The notes below the pieces were generated by a model that saw only the letters and a list, made by a program, of their open reading frames with translations, did no database searches and was not told the origin of the DNA. Both the position numbers and the translations under genes were made by a program. A stretch of DNA of 64,000 nucleotides from Porphyrobacter sp. GTDB lineage: Bacteria > Pseudomonadota > Alphaproteobacteria > Sphingomonadales > Sphingomonadaceae. Where the stretch lies: assembly GCA_027533455.1 (NCBI GenBank), contig JAPZUC010000008.1:91464-155463 (forward strand), in the 5' to 3' direction. The number at the start of each line of letters is the position of its first letter. Within the stretch, counting starts at the first letter, position 1. Below, in pieces: positions 20,451 through 29,435 of the stretch.

Positions 20451-21370
20451 CCGATTCCGCCGCCCCTTCAACGCCGCCCGAGAAGCGCCAGCTGCTGCTG
20501 GTCACCGGCCTTGCGGGCGCGGGCAAATCAACCGCGCTCGACGTGCTGGAAGACCTCGGCTGGGAGACGATCGACAACTTCCCGGTGCGGATGCTGAAAC
20601 GCCTCGTCACCATGCCCGACGAGGCGCGCGGCCCGCTCGCCATCGGCTTCGACTCGCGCACCCGCGGCTTTGTGCCTGCGGACATCATGACGCTGGTAAA
20701 CGACCTCGGCCAGCGCGGCGACCTTGCGCTCACCTCGCTGTTCCTCGATTGCGCCGGCGGCGAGCTTGAACGTCGCTTCAACGAGACACGCCGCCGTCAC
20801 CCGATGGCCGACGGGCGCCCCGTTCAGGAAGGCATCGCTGCCGAGCGCGAGCTGCTTGAACCGCTGCGCCGCTGGGCCGAAGTGATGATCGATACCTCGG
20901 CTATGACCAGCAATGATCTGCAAGGCCGGATCCGCGAGCTTTTCGCGCCCGCCAAGGCCGAGGCCGCGCTGACGCTCACCATATCGAGCTTCGGATTTGC
21001 CCGCGGAATGCCGCCGCTCGCCGATCTTGTTTTCGACATGCGCTTCCTCGACAATCCGCACTGGGTGCCGGGCCTCAAAGAGCAGACCGGGCAGGATGTA
21101 CCCGTCGGCGAACACATCGAGAAAGACCCGGCCTTTGCCGAGGCCTTCACCCGGATCCGCGATCTACTTCTGCTACTGCTCCCGCGCTACGGGGCCCAGG
21201 GCAAACCCTATGTCCACGTCGCCTTCGGCTGTACTGGAGGAAGACACCGCTCGGTGTTCACTGCGGAAAGCATGGCTGACGCCTTGCGCGCGGCGGGATT
21301 TTCCCCCACTGTCCGGCACCGCAACCTGGGCTCGCGCACAGCTGACGCCATCGAAGGCGACCGGCCTTGA
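20447..21370 (+). CDS. rapZ: RapZ/YvcJ family nucleotide-binding protein
   Basis: 307 residues. P-loop GLAGAGKSTALD; the C-terminal domain carries FGCTGGRHRSV, the signature of RapZ. In enterobacteria RapZ presents small RNAs to RNase E and senses glucosamine-6-P; in alphaproteobacteria its job is not settled, but it is regularly placed between hprK and the PTS genes, as here, and may read HPr or EIIA state. ATGA overlap with hprK. Confidence 0.92.
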   Translation: MTDSAAPSTPPEKRQLLLVTGLAGAGKSTALDVLEDLGWETIDNFPVRMLKRLVTMPDEARGPLAIGFDSRTRGFVPADIMTLVNDLGQRGDLALTSLFLDCAGGELERRFNETRRRHPMADGRPVQEGIAAERELLEPLRRWAEVMIDTSAMTSNDLQGRIRELFAPAKAEAALTLTISSFGFARGMPPLADLVFDMRFLDNPHWVPGLKEQTGQDVPVGEHIEKDPAFAEAFTRIRDLLLLLLPRYGAQGKPYVHVAFGCTGGRHRSVFTAESMADALRAAGFSPTVRHRNLGSRTADAIEGDRP

Positions 21371-21477
21371 AGCGATCCCTCTGAATTCGCGAGACCTTGC
21401 CAAGCGCATTGTCCCGCGTGGTAGAAACGCGTAAGGCAAGCCCCTCGGGCGGGCAGTTAACGGACCCTATTTCACAC

Positions 21478-21906
21478 ATGATCGGCTTGATCCTGGTAAC
21501 CCATGGCCGCCTCGCGGACCAATTCGTCGAGGCGATGGAGCACGTGGTCGGCCCGCAAGAGGCGATCGTGACGGTCTGCATCGGCCCCAATGACGACATG
21601 GAGCAGCGCCGTGCCGATATTGCGGAGGCCATCGCCGCGGTCGACACGGGCAAGGGCGTCATCATCCTCACCGACCTGTTTGGCGGCACGCCGTCCAACC
21701 TGGCGATCTCGTTGCTGGATGCGGGCCATGTCGAGGTGATCGCAGGCATCAACCTGCCGATGCTGATCCGCCTTGCTGGCGCGCGCAAGTCGATGGACGT
21801 GACCGCGGCTGTCCACGCCGCACAGACAGCCGGGCGCAATTACATCACCATCGCGAGCGAGCTGCTGGGGCAGGACGCCGCTCCTGCGGCTCGGGCGAAG
21901 GCCTGA
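21478..21906 (+). CDS. PTS EIIA component, mannose family (regulatory)
   Basis: 142 residues from ATG 21478. The phospho-acceptor is H9 in ILVTHGRLA; LTDLFGGTPSNLA is the family core. No EIIB, EIIC or EIID genes are present, so it is a regulatory EIIA receiving phosphate from HPr rather than a sugar transporter part. It precedes the HPr gene by 12 bases. Confidence 0.92.
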   Translation: MIGLILVTHGRLADQFVEAMEHVVGPQEAIVTVCIGPNDDMEQRRADIAEAIAAVDTGKGVIILTDLFGGTPSNLAISLLDAGHVEVIAGINLPMLIRLAGARKSMDVTAAVHAAQTAGRNYITIASELLGQDAAPAARAKA

Positions 21907-21918
21907 AGGAGAGCCGCC

Positions 21919-22197
21919 GTGGGGGAGGCAAGGCAAAACATCATCATCGTCAACCGCCGGGGCCTGCACGCAAGGGCGAGCGCGAAGTTCGTGGGCGCGG
22001 TTGCCGCGCTGCCTGATGGCGTGAAGGTGACCGTCTCGAAAGCGCCGCATAGTGCGGCGGGCGGATCCATCCTGGGTCTGATGATGCTCGGCGCAGCCAA
22101 GGGCGACACGGTCGAAGTCGCGGTCGAGGGTGATGGCGCCGACGCCGTGCTCGCCGGTCTGATCGCGCTGGTCGCCGACGGCTTCGGCGAGGACTGA
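21919..22197 (+). CDS. ptsH: Phosphocarrier protein HPr
   Basis: 92 residues from GTG 21919, with AAGGAGA about 8 bases upstream. The PTS phosphorylation site is H17 in GLHARASAKF; Ser50 in AGGSILGLM is the site used by HprK. Together with EIIA, HprK and RapZ in the same run it forms the alphaproteobacterial regulatory PTS module. Enzyme I is not in the window. Confidence 0.94.
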   Translation: MGEARQNIIIVNRRGLHARASAKFVGAVAALPDGVKVTVSKAPHSAAGGSILGLMMLGAAKGDTVEVAVEGDGADAVLAGLIALVADGFGED

Positions 22198-22229
22198 CGC
22201 GCGGCTATCTGGCCCACGCGGATATTGCC

Positions 22230-23027
22230 ATGCGCAAGCACATAACCGGCTTTTCCAACCCGACGGTCAAGTACCTGCGCAGTTTGCGCGACAAGAAGCA
22301 CAGGAAGCGCAGCGGGCAGTTCCTCGTCGAGGGGCTACGGTTGCTGGAGGATGCGCGCGCATCGGGCCGTATGCCGCGCACGCTGGTGATGGCCGAAGGG
22401 CGCGAGCATCCCTTGCTTGAACGGCTGGAAGCTGACGTGATGGCGACCGGCGGCGAGGTGATTGCCACCACGCCCGACATTCTGTCCAAGATCACCGGCA
22501 AGGAAAATGCCCAGAGCGTTGCCGGGGTGTTCGACGAGTGGGATACCTCGCTGGCCGCCCTCGACCGCAACGCCGCACCGATCTGGCTGGCTGCGCAGGC
22601 GCTGCGCGATCCGGGGAACCTTGGCACAATGCTGCGGACCTGCGACGCGGTCGGTGCCGGCGGTCTGATCCTAATCGACGATTGCGCCGATCCCTTCAGC
22701 GCCGAAGCCGTCCGCGCGAGCATGGGGGCGGTCTTCACCGTAGGCCTTGCACAGGCACGCTGGGACGATTTCCTGCCGTGGCTGCGGGCGGGAGAGGGCC
22801 AGCTGGTCGCCGCTTCCTTGCGCGATGCCGTGCCCTATCGCGGTGCGGCCTATCAGGCGCCGTGTTTCATTCTGGTCGGCAACGAGTCGCAGGGACTGCC
22901 CGAGGAATATGAAATGGCCTGCAACCTGCGCGTCACCATGCCGATGAAGGGCCGCGCGGATTCACTGAACGCGGCCGTTGCGGGGGCGGTGCTGGCTTAC
23001 GAGGTATTGGCCGGGCTGGAGGGCTAA
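22230..23027 (+). CDS. TrmH/SpoU family RNA methyltransferase
   Basis: 265 residues. The N-terminal substrate-binding domain has FSNPTVKYLRSL; the C-terminal SPOUT domain carries the three knot motifs (LAAQALRDPGNLGTMLRTCD, ILVGNESQGLP, and RADSLNAAVAGAVLAYE). It 2'-O-methylates a ribose in rRNA or tRNA using S-adenosylmethionine; the target is not predictable from this sequence. Convergent with rmuC with no gap. Confidence 0.9.
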   Translation: MRKHITGFSNPTVKYLRSLRDKKHRKRSGQFLVEGLRLLEDARASGRMPRTLVMAEGREHPLLERLEADVMATGGEVIATTPDILSKITGKENAQSVAGVFDEWDTSLAALDRNAAPIWLAAQALRDPGNLGTMLRTCDAVGAGGLILIDDCADPFSAEAVRASMGAVFTVGLAQARWDDFLPWLRAGEGQLVAASLRDAVPYRGAAYQAPCFILVGNESQGLPEEYEMACNLRVTMPMKGRADSLNAAVAGAVLAYEVLAGLEG

Positions 23028-24455
23028 TTACTCCGCCGCGTCCTTGCGGTTTTCGAGCGCAGGATATTCCGCTTCGACCGCGTCGGCATCAGCTGCATTG
23101 TAGCGCGGAGCGCTTTCCACCAGCGGTACGTCCTCGATCGCGCGCTTGCCGATTTCGACACCCTTTTCCGCCAAGCGCCGCCCGGAGGAGAGCACATTGC
23201 GTTCAAAACTGCCGACGAACTTGTTGTAATTATTGACCGCGCTTTCCAACCCGCCGCCTACGCGCTTGAGGTGCTCGGCCGCCGTGGCAAGGCGTTCGTA
23301 CAATTCAGCGCCCATCCGCCCGATCTCCGCCGCCTCGCTCGCCATCTTGTCCTGCCGCCACACCTGCGCCACCGTGCGGGCAATCGCGACAAGGTTGGTC
23401 GGTGTTGCCAGCAGGACCTTGTTGCGGAAGGCAAAGTCCCACAATTCCGGATCATGTTCGAGCGCGGCGGCGACGAAGTGCTCGCCCGGCACGAACATCA
23501 CCACATAGTCGGGCGCATCGTCGAACTGGCTTTGATAGCTCTTCGAGCCGAGCGTCTGCACGTGAGTGCGCATCGACTTGGCGTGCAGATCGAGGTGCCG
23601 CTTGCGCTCGCCCTCGTCATCGGATTCGAAAGCGGCCTGATAGGCATTCAGAGAGACCTTGGAATCGATCACCAGCTTCTTCTGGCCGGGCACATTGACG
23701 ATTGCATCAGGCCGCAAGCGCCCTTCATCGGTGTCCATCGACTGTTCAAGGTGGAAATCGGTATGTTCGGCCAGACCGCACTGTTCGAGTACGTTCTGCA
23801 GCGCTCGTTCCCCCCAGCGCCCACGCGCCTTGGGGCCACTGGTGAGCGAGTTTCCAAGCCGCTGCGCCTCGCGCCGGACCTCGTCCTGTCCTTTGCGCAT
23901 TTCCTCGATCACACCTGCGAGCTGGCCGAAGGCGTCGACGCGCTTTTCCTCGAGCGCCTTGACCTGGTCCTCGTAGCTTTTCAGCCGGTCACCCACAGGC
24001 GCGAGCAAGGCTTTCAGCTTCTCCTCGCTCGCCTTCTCCGAATGGCCAAGGCGTTCCTCCGCGCGCTTGAGGAAGGCTTCCTGTGCACGATTGAGCACCT
24101 GTGCCCCGGTGTTCTCGAACTCCTTGAGGAGGTTGCTGCGCGATTCTTCGAGCAGGCGCTTCTGTTCCTCGAAAGCGGCGCGCTCGGCACGGAAGCGCGC
24201 GTTTTCCTCGCGGGCGGCATCGAGTTGCTGCGCGAGGCCATCGGCGCGCGCGGCGCGTTCGCCCAGAGCCGCAACTTCGATCCGCGCCTCGCCAAGTTCG
24301 GCGATGGCACGGGCGAATTTCGCATCCTGCTCTCCCGCCGCAGCCTCGGCCGCCGCGAGCCGCGTGCGCAGATCGGCAGCCACGCGCGACGCGATGAACC
24401 AGCCGAGACCGGCGCCAATGACGAGAGCGAGAATCGCGAGAATTGCAGGGTCCAT
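23028..24455 (-). CDS. rmuC: DNA recombination protein RmuC
   Basis: 475 residues. An N-terminal membrane helix (about 4–22), a long coiled coil (about 25–200, rich in Glu/Ala/Arg) and the RmuC domain (about 200–420; KKLVIDSKVSLNAYQAAFE, DYVVMFVPGEHF, LATPTNLVAIARTV), a nuclease-fold region. RmuC limits inversions at short inverted repeats, which is of interest given the palindromic repeats nearby. Confidence 0.93.
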   Translation of the reverse strand: MDPAILAILALVIGAGLGWFIASRVAADLRTRLAAAEAAAGEQDAKFARAIAELGEARIEVAALGERAARADGLAQQLDAAREENARFRAERAAFEEQKRLLEESRSNLLKEFENTGAQVLNRAQEAFLKRAEERLGHSEKASEEKLKALLAPVGDRLKSYEDQVKALEEKRVDAFGQLAGVIEEMRKGQDEVRREAQRLGNSLTSGPKARGRWGERALQNVLEQCGLAEHTDFHLEQSMDTDEGRLRPDAIVNVPGQKKLVIDSKVSLNAYQAAFESDDEGERKRHLDLHAKSMRTHVQTLGSKSYQSQFDDAPDYVVMFVPGEHFVAAALEHDPELWDFAFRNKVLLATPTNLVAIARTVAQVWRQDKMASEAAEIGRMGAELYERLATAAEHLKRVGGGLESAVNNYNKFVGSFERNVLSSGRRLAEKGVEIGKRAIEDVPLVESAPRYNAADADAVEAEYPALENRKDAAE

Positions 24456-24524
24456 ACACCGATGCTACACGGAACGAATAGAGAACGCTAGGCCTGCCTT
24501 GCGCTTTCCAACAAGAAAGCCGAG

Positions 24525-24547
24525 CCCCGGATCAAGTCCGGGGTGAC
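24525..24547. repeat. REP-like palindrome, copy C
   Basis: CCCCGGATCAAGTCCGGGG followed by TGACG. Same core and orientation as copy B, preceded by a similar CAACAAGAAAGC tag. In the gap between rmuC and def. Confidence 0.7.
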
Positions 24548-24649
24548 GTGACGGCATTGGTCAGCGCTAGCATCGGCGCGCAGCGCCGCGAGCGCACGCG
24601 CGCGAGCTGCAGGGGCCTCGTAGCGAAGCGGAGAGAACGGCCCCGAGGA

Positions 24650-24671
24650 CGTGCCCGCGGAGGCGGGCACG
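24650..24671 (-). terminator. Hairpin downstream of def
   Basis: CGTGCCCGC–GGAG–GCGGGCACG, a perfect 9-bp stem with a 4-base loop, beginning 9 bases after the def stop. No T-run, so an intrinsic terminator is likely but not certain. Confidence 0.55.
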
Positions 24672-24679
24672 CAAACACC

Positions 24680-25267
24680 TCAGGCCGCGCGGCGGATCTT
24701 TTCGAGCTTCTTCAGCACCATCGCGCGCTTCAGCCGGCTGAGGTGATCGATGAAGAGGATACCCTCAAGGTGGTCCATCTCGTGCTGGAGGCAGGTCGCC
24801 ATCAGCCCTTCGAGCGCTTGCTCGTGGGTGTTGCCGTCCAGATCCTTATAGCGCACACGGCACGTCGCGGGGCGATCAACATCTGCGTATATTTCGGGGA
24901 CCGACAGGCAGCCTTCCTGGTAGGTCGAAAGCTGGTCGGCCGGATCGAGGATCACGGGGTTGATGAACACCCGCGGCTCTTTCTTGGTCGCAGCGTGCGT
25001 GTGCGAATGACCGTGGCCGTGGCCATGATCGTGACCACATTCGACCGGGGGCGCGTCGGGATCGTCAGGCTGGAGATCGATCACCAGCACGCGCTTGGGC
25101 ACGCCGACCTGGATCGCGGCGAGGCCGATGCCGGGGGCATCGTACATCGTCTCGAACATGTCTTCGACGAGCGTGTTCAGCTCGGGACCGAACTCGTGGG
25201 GTTCGACCGGGGTCGAGACAACTTTCAGCCGGGGGTCCGGCACTTCGAGGATTTCGCGGATAGCCAT
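24680..25267 (-). CDS. def: Peptide deformylase with histidine-rich insert
   Basis: 195 residues from ATG 25267 (MAIREIL, the usual N-terminus; two upstream ATGs have no better ribosome site). It removes formyl from new proteins. Motif 1 GIGLAAIQ, motif 2 EGCLSVP (metal Cys) and motif 3 QHEMDH (metal His pair) are intact. Between strands, residues 79–91 are an insert with seven His at alternating positions (HDHGHGHGHSHTH), not part of the standard fold. The formylase gene fmt is 690 bases away, divergent beyond recR. Confidence 0.95.
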   Translation of the reverse strand: MAIREILEVPDPRLKVVSTPVEPHEFGPELNTLVEDMFETMYDAPGIGLAAIQVGVPKRVLVIDLQPDDPDAPPVECGHDHGHGHGHSHTHAATKKEPRVFINPVILDPADQLSTYQEGCLSVPEIYADVDRPATCRVRYKDLDGNTHEQALEGLMATCLQHEMDHLEGILFIDHLSRLKRAMVLKKLEKIRRAA

Positions 25268-25308
25268 CGCCGCCATGTAAGCGAGCAACGCGCGAATTTC
25301 AACGCTGG

Positions 25309-25905
25309 CTAACCCACCGGTCGACGCGCCCGCAATGCCTGCGCCAACGTGCCTTCATCAAGGTAGTCAAGCTCCCCGCCAACCGGCAATCCGTGAGCCA
25401 ATTGGGTGACGCGCACAGGATGGGATTCCAGACGTTCGGCAAGGTAGTGCGCGGTGGTCTGGCCCTCCAGCGTCGCATTCATGGCGAGCACCACCTCGTC
25501 AACCTCGCCGCCCTCGACCCGAACGAGGAGGCTGGGGATATTGAGTTCTTCAGGGCCGATGCCATCCAGCGCCGAAAGCCTGCCACCAAGCACATGGTAG
25601 CGTCCGGGGAAGAGCCGCGCGCGGTCGAGCGCCCAGACGTCTGAGACTTCCTCGACCACGCATAACGAACGCGCATCACGGCGCGGATCGGCGCAGATAC
25701 CGCAGGGGTCGCGAGTGTCGACATTGCCGCAGGTCTGGCATTCGATCAGCGTTTCGGCGACGCCCGCCAGCGCTTCCAGCAGGGCGGGCAGCGCGCTCTC
25801 GCGGTGCTTCACCAGCCACAGCACCGCCCGCCGCGCGGAACGCGGCCCCAAACCCGGCAAGCGGGCCAGCGCGGAACTCAGTGCCTCGATCTCTTGCGAT
25901 GCCAT
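25309..25905 (-). CDS. recR: Recombination protein RecR
   Basis: 198 residues from ATG 25905, the usual length; ATG 25938 would add 11 residues without a ribosome site. Helix-hairpin-helix [16 protein letters not shown], a four-Cys zinc finger ([16 protein letters not shown]) and a Toprim domain ([14 protein letters not shown]). It loads RecA with RecO/RecF at gaps. Same direction as def, 42 bases upstream of it. Confidence 0.95.
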   Translation of the reverse strand: MASQEIEALSSALARLPGLGPRSARRAVLWLVKHRESALPALLEALAGVAETLIECQTCGNVDTRDPCGICADPRRDARSLCVVEEVSDVWALDRARLFPGRYHVLGGRLSALDGIGPEELNIPSLLVRVEGGEVDEVVLAMNATLEGQTTAHYLAERLESHPVRVTQLAHGLPVGGELDYLDEGTLAQALRARRPVG

Positions 25906-25958
25906 GGAGGGGGAGATAGGGCCTGCGCTCCGCTTCACAAAGGCCGCACGCGACGATT

Positions 25959-26864
25959 ATGCGCATCATCTTCATGGGAACGCCCGAATTCGCGGTGCCA
26001 GCGCTTACCGCACTGCATGAGGCGGGGCACGAGATCGCCTGCGTCTACACCCAGCCGCCGCGTCCGGCAGGCCGGGGCAAGCAGTTGCGCCCTTCCCCCG
26101 TGGCGCTGGAGGCCGAGCGGCTTGGGGTGCCCGTGCGCTGGCCGGTATCGCTCCGCAATGCCGAGGCGCAGGCGGAGTTCGCAGCCTTGCAGGCCGACAT
26201 GGCGGTGGTTGCCGCTTACGGCCTGATCCTGCCGCAGGCGGTGCTGGATGCCCCCAAGCACGGTTGCCTTAACATCCACGCCTCACTGCTTCCCCGCTGG
26301 CGCGGGGCGGCGCCGATCCACCGTGCGGTGATGGCGGGCGACGAAGTGACGGGCGTTACGATCATGCAGATGGAAGCGGGGCTCGATACCGGACCGATGC
26401 TCCACAAGGTGAGCGTGCCGGTCGGGCGCAAGACGACGGGCGAGCTGTTCGCGGAACTGGGCGCGGTGGGCGCGGCGGCGATGGTCGAGGTGCTGGCCAA
26501 TCTCGCCGCCTTCCCTCCCGAGGTTCAGGACGACAGCGCGGCAATCTACGCCCCCAAGATCGACAAGGCCGAGGCGAAAATCGACTGGGCGCAACCCGCG
26601 GAGACGGTTGAACGCCTTGTTCGCGGCCTCGCCCCCTTTCCCGGTGCTTGGTTCGAACTGGGCGAGGAGCGCGTGAAGCTGCTGCTCGCCGAGGTGGTCG
26701 AAGGCACGGGCGCACCCGGTAGCGTGCTTGATGAGAACTTCACCGTCGCTTGCGGGTCAGGCGCGATCCTGCCCTTGCGGCTCCAGCGCGCGGGCAAGCC
26801 GGTGCTGGAGCGCGGCGATTTCCTGCGCGGGTGGGCGGTGGCGGCGGGGACGGTGCTTTCTTGA
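25959..26864 (+). CDS. fmt: Methionyl-tRNA formyltransferase
   Basis: 301 residues. [15 protein letters not shown] at the N-terminus; the catalytic loop [20 protein letters not shown] holds the Asn/His pair of the formyl-folate binding site. It formylates initiator Met-tRNA, the substrate later undone by Def. Its TGA overlaps the truA TTG start (TTGA). Confidence 0.96.
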   Translation: MRIIFMGTPEFAVPALTALHEAGHEIACVYTQPPRPAGRGKQLRPSPVALEAERLGVPVRWPVSLRNAEAQAEFAALQADMAVVAAYGLILPQAVLDAPKHGCLNIHASLLPRWRGAAPIHRAVMAGDEVTGVTIMQMEAGLDTGPMLHKVSVPVGRKTTGELFAELGAVGAAAMVEVLANLAAFPPEVQDDSAAIYAPKIDKAEAKIDWAQPAETVERLVRGLAPFPGAWFELGEERVKLLLAEVVEGTGAPGSVLDENFTVACGSGAILPLRLQRAGKPVLERGDFLRGWAVAAGTVLS

Positions 26865-27634
26865 CCCGCTTCGCCCTCACCCTCGAATTCGACGGCACGC
26901 CGTTCTTCGGACTGCAACGCCAGTCGCACGGGCCGAGTGTGCAGCAATCGGTTGAGGATGCGCTCCACCGGATCACGGGCGAGGCTGTTGTGATGCATTC
27001 GGCAGGGCGCACCGATGCGGGCGTCCACGCGCTGGCGATGCGCTCCCATGTGGACATCGAAAAGCTGTTCGATCCGTTCCGCCTAATGGCCGCGCTCAAT
27101 GCCCAGCTTCGTCCCGAGCCGATTTCTGTGACCCACTGCGAGGTGGTGCCGGATGATTGGCACGCGCGCTTTTCCTGCACCGGGCGGCGCTACATCTACA
27201 GGATCGCCAACCGCCGTGCACCGCTGACCCTGATGAGGGACAAAGCCTGGCACGTGCCCCAGCCGCTCGATGCGGACGCGATGCACCGCGCGGCGCAGGC
27301 CTTGGTGGGGCGGCATGATTTCACCACCTTTCGATCGGTCCATTGTCAGGCTGCCGATCCGGTCAAGTCGCTGGATCTTCTGGATGTCGAAAAGGTCGCG
27401 ACCGAATGGGGCGAGGAAATCCACATCCACGCCGCCGCGCGCTCGTTTCTGCATCATCAGGTGCGCTCGATGGTCGGTTGCCTGAAGCTCGTCGGCGCAG
27501 GCACTTGGCCCGAGGCGCGCATGGCCGAGGCGCTCGAAGCGCGCGACCGCAACGCTTTGGGGCTTAACGCGCCCCCGCATGGCCTCTACTTCGTCGAGGC
27601 AACCTACCCGGATTCGCGAGAGGAAAAACAATGA
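26861..27634 (+). CDS. truA: tRNA pseudouridine(38-40) synthase
   Basis: 257 residues from TTG 26861, which overlaps the fmt stop by three bases; protein then begins [16 protein letters not shown] as expected. The catalytic Asp is in [29 protein letters not shown] closes the fold. Last bases overlap the next ATG (ATGA), so fmt-truA and the dehydrogenase are one transcription unit. Confidence 0.95.
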   Translation: MTRFALTLEFDGTPFFGLQRQSHGPSVQQSVEDALHRITGEAVVMHSAGRTDAGVHALAMRSHVDIEKLFDPFRLMAALNAQLRPEPISVTHCEVVPDDWHARFSCTGRRYIYRIANRRAPLTLMRDKAWHVPQPLDADAMHRAAQALVGRHDFTTFRSVHCQAADPVKSLDLLDVEKVATEWGEEIHIHAAARSFLHHQVRSMVGCLKLVGAGTWPEARMAEALEARDRNALGLNAPPHGLYFVEATYPDSREEKQ

Positions 27635-28743
27635 CAACCACCGGAAAGCAGCTCTTCACCACTCTGAACCCCGACGGCAAGCTGACCCTCGAGGTGGCCG
27701 AGAGCCAGTTCCCCGCGCCCACCGGCAATCAGGTGCTGGTCAAGATGGAAGCCGCGCCGATCAACCCGTCCGATCTCGCGATCCTCACGAGCGCCGCCGA
27801 TTTCGAGACCGCCGAATACACCCCCGGCAAGGTCGTCGCCACCATGCCCGAACCGTTTCTGACCGGCAACAAGGCGCGCCACGGCCAGCGCCTGCCCGCG
27901 GGCAACGAGGGCGCAGGCACCGTCATCGCCACCGGTGACAGTGATTTCGCCAAAAGCCTGATGGGCCAGCGCGTCGCCTGCGTGCCGGGCAATGCCTTCA
28001 GCCAATATGCCATCGCCGATGCGATGATGTGCATTCCGCTCGGCGATCATTCCTCCGAGACCGGCGCATCCAGCTTCGTCAACCCGATGACCGCGCTGGG
28101 CTTCGTCGAGACCGCGAAGATGGAAGGGCATTCCGCCATCATCCACCTCGCCGCCGCTTCGAACCTCGGCCAGATGCTGAACCGCATCTGCATCGAGGAT
28201 GGGATGAAGCTGGTGAATATCGTCCGCAAGCCTGAGCACGTGGCGATGCTCAAGGCGCAGGGCGCGACTTATGTGGTCGATAGCTCGGCCCAAACCTATA
28301 TGGCCGACCTGCGCGCCGCGATTGCCGAAACCGGCGCCTTCCTTGGCTTCGACCCGATCGGCGGCGGACAGGCGTCTGACGGCGTGCTGAAGGCGATGGA
28401 GCAGGTCGCGGTGACGCAGATGAGCGAGTTCTCGCGCTACGGCTCGAACCAGCAAAAGAAGATGTACATCTACGGCCGCCTCGACCTCTCGCCGACGATC
28501 CTGACGCCGTCCTATGGCCTGCAATGGAGCATCGCCGGCTGGCTGCTGACGCCGTTCCTCCAGCGTGCGGGCATGGAGACCGTGGTGCGGATGCGCGCCC
28601 GGGTGCAAGCGAACCTCACCACCACCTTTGCCTCGCATTACAAGGCCAAGGTGACGCTGGAAGGGATGCTCGAGAAGGACGCGATCTGCGACTACCGCCA
28701 GATGAAGACCGGCGAGAAGTATCTGGTCACGCCCTGGGGGTAA
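27631..28743 (+). CDS. Zinc-type alcohol dehydrogenase-like (MDR) oxidoreductase
   Basis: 370 residues. GroES-like N-terminal domain ([19 protein letters not shown]) and Rossmann domain; the substrate is not recognisable. The NPSDLA motif in place of a zinc-ligand Cys and the lack of the structural four-Cys lobe fit the quinone-oxidoreductase branch. The usual GxGxxG nucleotide turn is replaced by [10 protein letters not shown], as in the subgroup sometimes labelled trans-2-enoyl reductase-like. ATGA overlap with truA. Confidence 0.85.
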   Translation: MTTTGKQLFTTLNPDGKLTLEVAESQFPAPTGNQVLVKMEAAPINPSDLAILTSAADFETAEYTPGKVVATMPEPFLTGNKARHGQRLPAGNEGAGTVIATGDSDFAKSLMGQRVACVPGNAFSQYAIADAMMCIPLGDHSSETGASSFVNPMTALGFVETAKMEGHSAIIHLAAASNLGQMLNRICIEDGMKLVNIVRKPEHVAMLKAQGATYVVDSSAQTYMADLRAAIAETGAFLGFDPIGGGQASDGVLKAMEQVAVTQMSEFSRYGSNQQKKMYIYGRLDLSPTILTPSYGLQWSIAGWLLTPFLQRAGMETVVRMRARVQANLTTTFASHYKAKVTLEGMLEKDAICDYRQMKTGEKYLVTPWG

Positions 28744-28849
28744 GGGCGCTACTGGTTCTTGAAGAGTGGCAGGGAGTGGGCGCGCATCCCCTCCCGGCTA
28801 GTCACTTCATGCAGCTCCCCAAAGGCGGGTCTGCCGACAATTTCTGTGA

Positions 28850-29323
28850 TTACTGACGGCCGACATCAGACAACGGTCCCGACGCAAGGTGCCCGAGAAT
28901 GCGTTGCAAGGCTGCGATATTGTCCTGATCCTCGGCCGTCTCGAGCGCGTCTTCGAGCACCGCGCGGATATCGTCCGCCTCTACCTGTTCCATTTCCCAA
29001 TGCGGATAGAGGCGCTCGCGCATTTCGACGCTGCGGTCCAGCGTCACGATATCGTGATGGCGGGTATCGCCATGCAGGTTCGCGATCAGGCTGCGCACTT
29101 CGGCAGGCGGCCCCTCGATCCATTGGAAGAACACCCCGCTGCCGAACACCAGCACCCCGGTGATGTCCCGCGCGACATTGCGGGCTTGTGAAAACTCGAC
29201 GAGGCGGCTCACCTGGGCTGCGTCCACACCCTCGGCAGCACGGCTGCAATAGACGAAGGTTTCGAGCATGATCGCGTCGGGCTCAAGATCATGGCTGCCT
29301 GCAAAGCCCGGTTCGTCGAACAT
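28850..29323 (-). CDS. BLUF-domain blue-light sensor, stand-alone
   Basis: 157 residues from ATG 29323 (AAGTGAG upstream); ATG 29269, directly before the domain, is also possible. The FAD-binding BLUF fold is intact: Tyr in FVYCSRA, Asn in SQARNVARDITG, Gln in VFFQWIEG, with Tyr-to-Asn and Tyr-to-Gln spacings of 24 and 42 as in AppA, and a Trp in YPHWEM. The roughly 50 residues after the domain are helical and may bind a partner. No EAL or other output domain, so it signals by protein contact. Confidence 0.9.
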   Translation of the reverse strand: MFDEPGFAGSHDLEPDAIMLETFVYCSRAAEGVDAAQVSRLVEFSQARNVARDITGVLVFGSGVFFQWIEGPPAEVRSLIANLHGDTRHHDIVTLDRSVEMRERLYPHWEMEQVEADDIRAVLEDALETAEDQDNIAALQRILGHLASGPLSDVGRQ

Positions 29324-29435
29324 GGGTAAACTCACTTTATCTATGGCGGGCAGACTGTGCCGACTGGTTGCCGGGCAGCACTAGCGCATCTGTTTGGGAT
29401 TTGTAAGGAATACGCTTTGCCTGCGGGATCACAGG

